A stretch of DNA of 18,774 nucleotides from CAYWFP01 sp964457365 (lineage in GTDB: Bacteria > Planctomycetota > SZUA-567), in NCBI GenBank assembly GCA_964457365.1, contig CAYWFP010000079.1, positions 1-18,774 of the forward strand, given 5' to 3'. A program made the translations under genes and the position numbers. A model generated the notes under the pieces. It searched no databases. It saw only the letters and a program-made list of their open reading frames with translations, and had not been told where the DNA came from. This document shows, in pieces, positions 14,411-18,774 of the stretch; positions within the stretch are counted from its first letter, which is position 1; each line of letters opens with the position of its first letter.

Positions 14411-15331
14411 ATGCGTATGCTCGTGCTCGCTTTTGTCGCGCTGCTGCTCTTCGGCGGCGCCGGCCGCGCCGCAGAGGCGAGGAAACCGGTCGTCGTCGCC
14501 TCGACCACCCAGATCGCCGACTTCGCCCGGCAGGTCGTCGGCGACCGCTGCGAGGTGCTCTGCATCCTCGCGCCCGGGGAGGACCCGCACACCCGCGAAC
14601 CCGCCCCCGGCGACATCGCCAAGGTCCGGCGCGCCGACCTCTGCCTCGAGAACGGCATGCACCTCGAGGGCAAGAACTGGATGCGCACGCTCGCCAAGAA
14701 CGCCGGCAAGCCGCTGATTACCTGCACCGACGGCATCGAACCGATCTCGCTGGAGGAGGAGGGGCGGACGTTCTCCGACCCGCACGCCTGGTTCACCTGC
14801 GCCAACGCCGCCGTCTACGTCAACAACATCCTCGCCGGGCTCGAGCGGGTCGCGCCCGCGCACAAGGCGGAGTTCCGCGCCCGCGCCAAGCTGTATCTGC
14901 AGCAACTGCGGGTGCTGGACAACTGGATGCGCGAGCAGATCGCCAGGATCCCCGCGCAACGGCGGGTGCTGGTGACCAACCACGACGCCTTCAACTACTT
15001 CTGCCGCGAGTACAAGTTCAACCCGCAGCACGACTACCGCAGCCTCGCGCCAATCGGCTGGTCCACCGGCGCCGAGGTCGGCGGCGGCATCAGCCCCGAG
15101 CGCCGCAGGCAGGTGATCGAGGGCCTGCGCCAGACCGGCACGCCCGCGGTCTTCGTCGAGACGAGCCTCAACCCGGAGGTGCTGCGCGAGATCGCCAGGG
15201 AGGCCGGCATCGAGATCGGCGGCGCGCTCTACTCCGACTCGATGGGCCCCGCCGGCAGCGCGGGCGAGACCTACATCGGCATGATGCGCGAGAATGTCCT
15301 CCTCATCGTCGGCGCCCTGGCCGAAGAGTAG
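14411..15331 (+). CDS. Metal ABC transporter substrate-binding protein (TroA/ZnuA/MntA family, cluster A-I)
   Basis: A 306-residue periplasmic protein that captures Zn2+ or Mn2+ and passes it to the permease encoded downstream. It has a signal peptide (MRMLVLAFVALLLFGG...AEA) and the four expected ligands: His60 in GEDPHTREP, His125 in SDPHAWF, His191 in TNHDAF and Asp276 in LYSDSMGPAG. The His3Asp set is the TroA-like type; Mn-specific PsaA-type proteins have Glu at the third position. There is no His-rich loop as in ZnuA. Metal preference cannot be fixed from sequence. The start has a textbook AGGAGG. The next gene begins 7 bases after the stop. Confidence 0.93.
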   Translation: MRMLVLAFVALLLFGGAGRAAEARKPVVVASTTQIADFARQVVGDRCEVLCILAPGEDPHTREPAPGDIAKVRRADLCLENGMHLEGKNWMRTLAKNAGKPLITCTDGIEPISLEEEGRTFSDPHAWFTCANAAVYVNNILAGLERVAPAHKAEFRARAKLYLQQLRVLDNWMREQIARIPAQRRVLVTNHDAFNYFCREYKFNPQHDYRSLAPIGWSTGAEVGGGISPERRRQVIEGLRQTGTPAVFVETSLNPEVLREIAREAGIEIGGALYSDSMGPAGSAGETYIGMMRENVLLIVGALAEE

Positions 15332-15338
15332 AATACGC

Positions 15339-15839
15339 ATGCGTATCCTCCTCACCGTACTCGTCTGGCTCGTCTGCATCGGGGGGCTGCATGCCTTCCT
15401 GCAGTACCGTCAATCTCATCGCCCCGAGCGCGCCCGACCGCAGGCGCTGAAGCGGGCCGAAGGCGAGTACGCCCTGGAGATCGTCAGCAGCTTCGCGGTC
15501 GAACCCGACCCGTTCGCCGTCCGTATCGGCGAGGAGAAAGCCGCCGCGCTGACGGTCCGTGCCGCCGGCGCGGAGGTGCTGCGCCTCACCGAACGCCTCC
15601 CCGGCGACACGCCCGTCCGGCTCGAGCCGGTGCCGCACCTGCTGCAAGGCCTGAACGAATTCTATATCGAGGCCAGCCCCCCCCCGGGCGGCGGCCACCA
15701 CGCGCTGCGGGTGCGGCTGCTGCGCGGAAAGACGATGGTGGCGCAAGAATCCTACTGGGGCGAGGGCGGCGCCGTCGTCGGCGGCGTCTTCCGCTTCACC
15801 CTCGCAAGCGACGAGGCGGAGGAGGTTCATGAGCGCTGA
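15339..15839 (+). CDS. Unknown membrane-anchored protein inside the metal-transport operon
   Basis: A 166-residue protein with one N-terminal hydrophobic helix (about residues 3-20, RILLTVLVWLVCIGGLHAFL) and a positively charged patch right after it, then a beta-rich part with little lysine. The likely topology is cytoplasmic N terminus and an extracytoplasmic body. No conserved metal-binding cluster is obvious. I chose the ATG at 15339, 7 bases after the binding-protein stop; the frame is open further upstream but that overlaps the previous gene. It overlaps the ATPase start by 11 bases, so it is cotranslated with transporter genes. It may help metal handover, but no evidence in sequence fixes that. 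A run of nine C at about 15677-15686 lies in the frame. Confidence 0.65.
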   Translation: MRILLTVLVWLVCIGGLHAFLQYRQSHRPERARPQALKRAEGEYALEIVSSFAVEPDPFAVRIGEEKAAALTVRAAGAEVLRLTERLPGDTPVRLEPVPHLLQGLNEFYIEASPPPGGGHHALRVRLLRGKTMVAQESYWGEGGAVVGGVFRFTLASDEAEEVHER

Positions 15840-16590
15840 GCCGACGATCGACGTCCGCCACCTCACCGTCAGCTACGGGCCCAAACCCGCGCTGCTGGAT
15901 ATCAGCCTCTCGATCGAGAAGGGGCTGCTCGTGGGCATCATCGGTCCCAACGGCGCGGGCAAGTCCACCTTCATCAAGGCCGTCCTCGGCTTCGTCCGCC
16001 GCGACGTCGGCGAGGTGCTGATCGAGGGCATCCCGGCGGAGAAAGCCAAGGGGCGCGTCGCCTACGTCCCGCAGCGCGGCGCGGTGGACTGGGACTTTCC
16101 CGTCACCGTCGAGGACGTGGCCATGATGGGCCGCTACCGCCACATCCCCTGGTGGCGCGAGCCGGGACGCGAGGATCGCCGCGTCGCCGAGGAGGCGCTG
16201 GAGATGGTGCGCATGGAGGACTTTCGCTACCGGCAGATCGGCCAGCTCTCCGGCGGGCAGCAGCAGCGCGTCTTCATGGCGCGCGCGCTCGCGCAAGGGG
16301 CGCAGATCCTGCTCCTGGACGAGCCCTTCGCCGGCGTCGACGCGGCCACCGAGCGCGCCATCCTCGACGTCCTGGAGCGCGCCAAGGCCGCCGGCAAGAC
16401 GCTGGTGGTGGTCCACCACGACCTGACCACCGCCGCGGAGTACTTCGACCGGCTGATCCTGATCAAACAGCGGCTCTACGCCTACGGTCCGCCGCCGGCG
16501 GTGCTGCACGAGGATCTGCTCAGCGAGGTCTACGAGGGCAGGCTCCGCGTCTTCAGCAACATCCTGCGCGAGGAAGGAGCCTCGGCATGA
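15829..16590 (+). CDS. Metal ABC transporter ATP-binding protein (TroB/MntA/ZnuC family)
   Basis: The 253-residue ATPase powers metal import. The Walker A is GPNGAGKST (39-47), Q-loop Gln82 in VPQRGAVDWDFP, signature LSGGQQQR (140-147), Walker B ILLLDEP (160-166) and the H-loop VVHHDL. The VPQRxxVDWDFPVTVxDV run is a hallmark of the Mn/Zn/Fe import ATPases. The start at 15829 lies 5 bases after GGAGG and overlaps the preceding stop; the stop overlaps the permease start (ATGA), so the four genes are tightly coupled. Confidence 0.93.
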   Translation: MSAEPTIDVRHLTVSYGPKPALLDISLSIEKGLLVGIIGPNGAGKSTFIKAVLGFVRRDVGEVLIEGIPAEKAKGRVAYVPQRGAVDWDFPVTVEDVAMMGRYRHIPWWREPGREDRRVAEEALEMVRMEDFRYRQIGQLSGGQQQRVFMARALAQGAQILLLDEPFAGVDAATERAILDVLERAKAAGKTLVVVHHDLTTAAEYFDRLILIKQRLYAYGPPPAVLHEDLLSEVYEGRLRVFSNILREEGASA

Positions 16591-18144
16591 GCGCGTGGCT
16601 GGAGGCGGTATTTCTCGATCCGCTGCGGCAGGGGTGGTTCCAGAGCGCCCTGGTCGGCGGCTGCCTCGTGGCCGTGGTCAGCGCCGTCGTCGGCTGCCTG
16701 GTGATCCTGCGGCGGATGGCCTTCCTCGGCGACGCGCTGAGTCACGCGATGATCGCCGGCGTCGCCGGGGGCTACCTGGCGATGAAACTCCTCTTCGGGC
16801 TCGAGGCCCACGCGCCGGGGATGCTGCTCGGATCGCTCCTGGCGGCGGTGGCGACGGTCTTCCTCATCGGCCTCGTTTCGCGCGTCAGCCGCGTCAAGGA
16901 GGACACCGCCATCGGCATCATGTACACCGGCATCTTCGCCGCCGGCGTGGTGGTGGTCAGCATCTTCCGCAGCTACATCCACATCGACCTGATGCACTTC
17001 ATCATGGGCGACGTCCTCAGCGTCAACGCGGACGACCTGTGGGCGAGCGCCGTCGCCGCGGCGCTGGTGCTGAGCGTGATCCTCCTCTTCTTCCGCCACT
17101 TCCAGCTCGCCAGCTTCGACCCGGTCATGGCCGCGGCCATCGGCCTGCCGGTGGTGCTGCTCGATTACGTCCTCACCACCTGCGTCTCCCTGGTGGTCGT
17201 CAGCGCCGTCAGCATGGTCGGCGTCATCCTGGTGGTGGGGCTGCTGATCACCCCGGCGGCGACGGCGTACCTGCTGAGCGACCGGCTCGGCCGCATGATG
17301 TGGCTGGCCGCGCTCTTCGGCATCACCAGCGTCGTCGGCGGGCTCTACCTCTGCACCTGGGTCGACTCCGCCGGCGGCGGCGCGATCATGCTCTTCTGCA
17401 CGCTGCAGTTCCTGGTCGTGCTGGTGGTCGCCCCGCGCTACGGCATCCTGGCGCGCTGGCTGCGCCTGCGGCGGATGGTGCCGCAGCAGACGGTGGAGGA
17501 CATCCTCGCGGTGGTGCTCCGCCACGAGCCGGTGAGCGAACTGACGCTGTGCAAGCAGATCCCGCGCGAGGAGAACGTCCGCCGCGCCGCGCGGCAACTC
17601 GCGCGCGAGAGGCTGCTCGAGCGGGAAGACGACGCCTACCGCCTCAGCGACGCCGGGCGCAAGGAGGCGCTGCGGATCCGGCGCTCGCACCGGCTGTGGG
17701 AGGCGTACCTCGCGCACGTGGGCACGCCCGAGGAGGAGATCCACCCGCGCGCGCTGGAACTGGAGCACGTCCACGAGACCGCGTCCATCGACTACCTCGA
17801 CGATCTGCTGGGCCACCCCGAGACCGACCCGCACGGCCAGCCCATCCCGCAAGACGCGATGCGCTTCGCCGCCGGCAGCGTGGTCGGCCTGGCGCTGCTG
17901 CGCGAGGGGCAGGAAGCGCAGGTGGCGCGCATCGGCGGGGCCGCGGGCGACTGCGGCCTGCAACCGGGCGAGCCTGTCCACGTGCTGCCGCNNNNNNNNN
18001 NCCAACGACACGCACGCGTCGGGCGACGACGTCTACGTGCTGCCGCGCGAGAACGGTGGAGAGACCTGGGTCGTCCGCACCGCCGACGGGCGCGAATTCC
18101 GCCTCGCCCATTCCCAGGCCGACGCGGTGCTCGTCACCTGCTGA
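16587..18144 (+). CDS. Metal ABC-3 permease fused to a DtxR-type metalloregulator
   Basis: Residues about 1-295 form an ABC-3 permease: eight or so hydrophobic helices, RRMAFLGDALSHAMIAGVAGG near 43-63, GIMYTGIFAAG, and GLLITPAATAYLLSDR, as in TroC/MntB. The rest resembles a whole DtxR protein: a winged helix-turn-helix at about 300-360 (VEDILAVVLRHEPVSELTL...YRLSDAGRKEALRI), the dimer/metal part with HRLWE (His368, Glu372) and HPRALELEH (386-394) then DPHGQPIP, and a FeoA-like end with GLQPGEPVHVLP. In DtxR the cysteine at the third site before EH is a metal ligand; here it is Leu390, so metal binding would be altered. A run of 10 N at 17992-18001 hides part of the FeoA-like end; the frame after it fits only if the true gap is a multiple of three bases. 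After the gap it reads VVRTADGREFRL and ends VLVTC. Confidence 0.85.
17992..18001. other. Assembly gap of 10 N inside the permease-DtxR fusion gene
   Basis: Ten N lie between ...HVLP and NDTHASGDD. The 12-base string ACGTGCTGCCGC occurs both just before the gap (17980-17991) and after it (18035-18046), so the join may be an assembler's repeat-driven scaffold. The number of N is probably a placeholder. Because of this gap, a naive translation runs on to 18218 in the wrong frame. Confidence 0.9.
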
Positions 18145-18156
18145 AGCGGCAGGCTT

Positions 18157-18774
18157 TCACACCGGGATGCTCTGCAGGAACTCCGCGTTGGTGGAATACT
18201 TCTCCAGGAGGCCCTTGAGCGACACCAGCGCCTCCTTGGGCTCGCGGTCGGCCAGCACGCGGCGGAACTTGTGGATGCGCTTCATGTCCTCGCCGGTGTA
18301 GAGGCGGTGCTCCTTGCGGGTGCCGCTCTCGGGCAGGTTGATCGCCGGGAAGAGCCGCTGCTCGGCGAGGGATCGGTCGAGGATGAGTTCGGCGTTGCCG
18401 GTGCCCTTGAACTCCTCGAAGATGAACTGGTCCATGCGCGAGCCGGTGTCGACCAGCGCGGTCGCCAGGATCGTCACCGAACCGCCGTTCTCGATCTTGC
18501 GCGCCAGGCCGAAGAAGCGCCGCGGGATCTCCAGCGCGCCGGCCTCGACGCCCCCGGACATCATCCGCCCGCTGCCGCTGCCGCCGAGGTTGAACGCCCG
18601 CCCCATGCGCGTCAAACTGTCGACGAGGACGACCACGTCGCGGCCGCACTCGAGCTCGATGCGGATATGCGCCAGCGTCAGCTCCGCCAGTTCGATATGC
18701 TCCTCGATACTCTGGTCGCTGCTGCTGGCGAGCACCTCCGCCTGCACCGCGCGCCGGAAGTGCGTTACCTCCTC
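18157..18774 (-). CDS. rho: Transcription termination factor Rho, C-terminal part (cut by window edge)
   Basis: The last 205 residues of Rho, an RNA-dependent ATPase hexamer that ends transcription. Visible are EEVTHFRRAVQAEV at the open right edge, the Walker B region VVVLVDSLTRMGRAFN, the Q-loop MSGGVEAGALEIPRRFF, the nearly invariant GGSVTILATALVDTGSRMDQ with the arginine finger, and the R-loop EFKGTGN, followed by LAEQRLFPAINLPESGTRKE. The start, RNA-binding domain and Walker A lie beyond the window. The frame reads through to the last base. Rho and the permease gene converge with 12 bases between the stops; no terminator hairpin fits there. Confidence 0.96.
   Translation of the reverse strand, partial: EEVTHFRRAVQAEVLASSSDQSIEEHIELAELTLAHIRIELECGRDVVVLVDSLTRMGRAFNLGGSGSGRMMSGGVEAGALEIPRRFFGLARKIENGGSVTILATALVDTGSRMDQFIFEEFKGTGNAELILDRSLAEQRLFPAINLPESGTRKEHRLYTGEDMKRIHKFRRVLADREPKEALVSLKGLLEKYSTNAEFLQSIPV

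Noticed and set aside
14243..15379. Upstream extension of the second sulfatase to 843 residues
   Set aside because: The added part is antisense to the metal-binding protein gene; the ATG at 14242 has a good ribosome binding site and matches the usual sulfatase N terminus.
15677..15690. Run of C in the unknown membrane protein as a frameshift
   Set aside because: The frame on both sides stays protein-like and ends at the overlapping start of the ATPase, so no frameshift is needed; a length error in the run cannot be fully excluded.
16530..18011. 493-codon minus-strand open frame across the permease fusion
   Set aside because: His/Asp/Gln-rich shadow produced by the hydrophobic codons of the membrane segments on the plus strand.
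1..18774. CRISPR arrays, tRNA or rRNA genes, insertion sequences, prophage genes
   Set aside because: No regularly spaced repeats, no tRNA or rRNA sequence signatures, no transposase, integrase or phage structural motifs in any frame.

Overview
This is an 18.8-kb piece of a GC-rich bacterial genome from a draft assembly; a run of 10 N lies at 17992-18001. Two sulfatases, a uroporphyrinogen-decarboxylase-like protein typical of sugar-degradation loci, an AraC regulator, a GNHTDY-type galactokinase and a caspase-like/DUF4846 protein together suggest a member of the PVC group, with Lentisphaerota or Kiritimatiellota as my best guess. This is an inference from gene content; the window has no rRNA or other phylogenetic anchor. 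No tRNA, rRNA, CRISPR array or intact mobile element was seen.

Layout. 1-840: pyrE on the minus strand with a good sigma-70 promoter and a long leader, followed by a 17-codon ORF with a strong ribosome binding site. 840-1206: AT-richer non-coding DNA holding a plausible free-standing small RNA on the plus strand (promoter, nested stems, hairpin with short T-run). 1166-2863: a secreted or lipid-anchored two-domain protein on the minus strand, with an N-terminal part carrying a caspase-like His/Cys pair and a C-terminal DUF4846 domain. 2880-3730: a decayed zone with a frameshifted solute-binding-protein remnant, an intact small DRR-repeat protein with its own promoter, and an orphan C-terminal AraC fragment. 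3882-5686: an HD-GYP-like protein that has lost most metal ligands. 5693-7826: a secreted hypothetical protein and a DUF2225-type zinc-ribbon protein, both on the minus strand.

8012-14242 is a sugar-use region: galK plus a sulfatase in one operon, a convergent URO-D-like gene, a divergent AraC activator, and a second sulfatase. The likely theme is desulfation and phosphorylation of galactose-type sugars from sulfated glycans. Both sulfatases carry the C-x-P-S-R maturation motif and neither has a visible signal peptide; no maturase is present in the window.

14411-18144 is a Mn/Zn/Fe-type ABC uptake operon: binding protein, an unknown membrane-anchored protein, ATPase, and a permease fused to what looks like a whole DtxR-type metalloregulator (winged helix, metal/dimerisation domain, FeoA-like end). 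This fusion is the most striking architecture in the window. The genes overlap or nearly touch, so they are probably translated together. The window ends inside rho on the minus strand.

Several promoters fit a TTGNCR-N17-TANNNT pattern, so this organism's main sigma factor appears to use ordinary sigma-70 sites. Large open frames antisense to most genes are GC-driven shadows and were left out.
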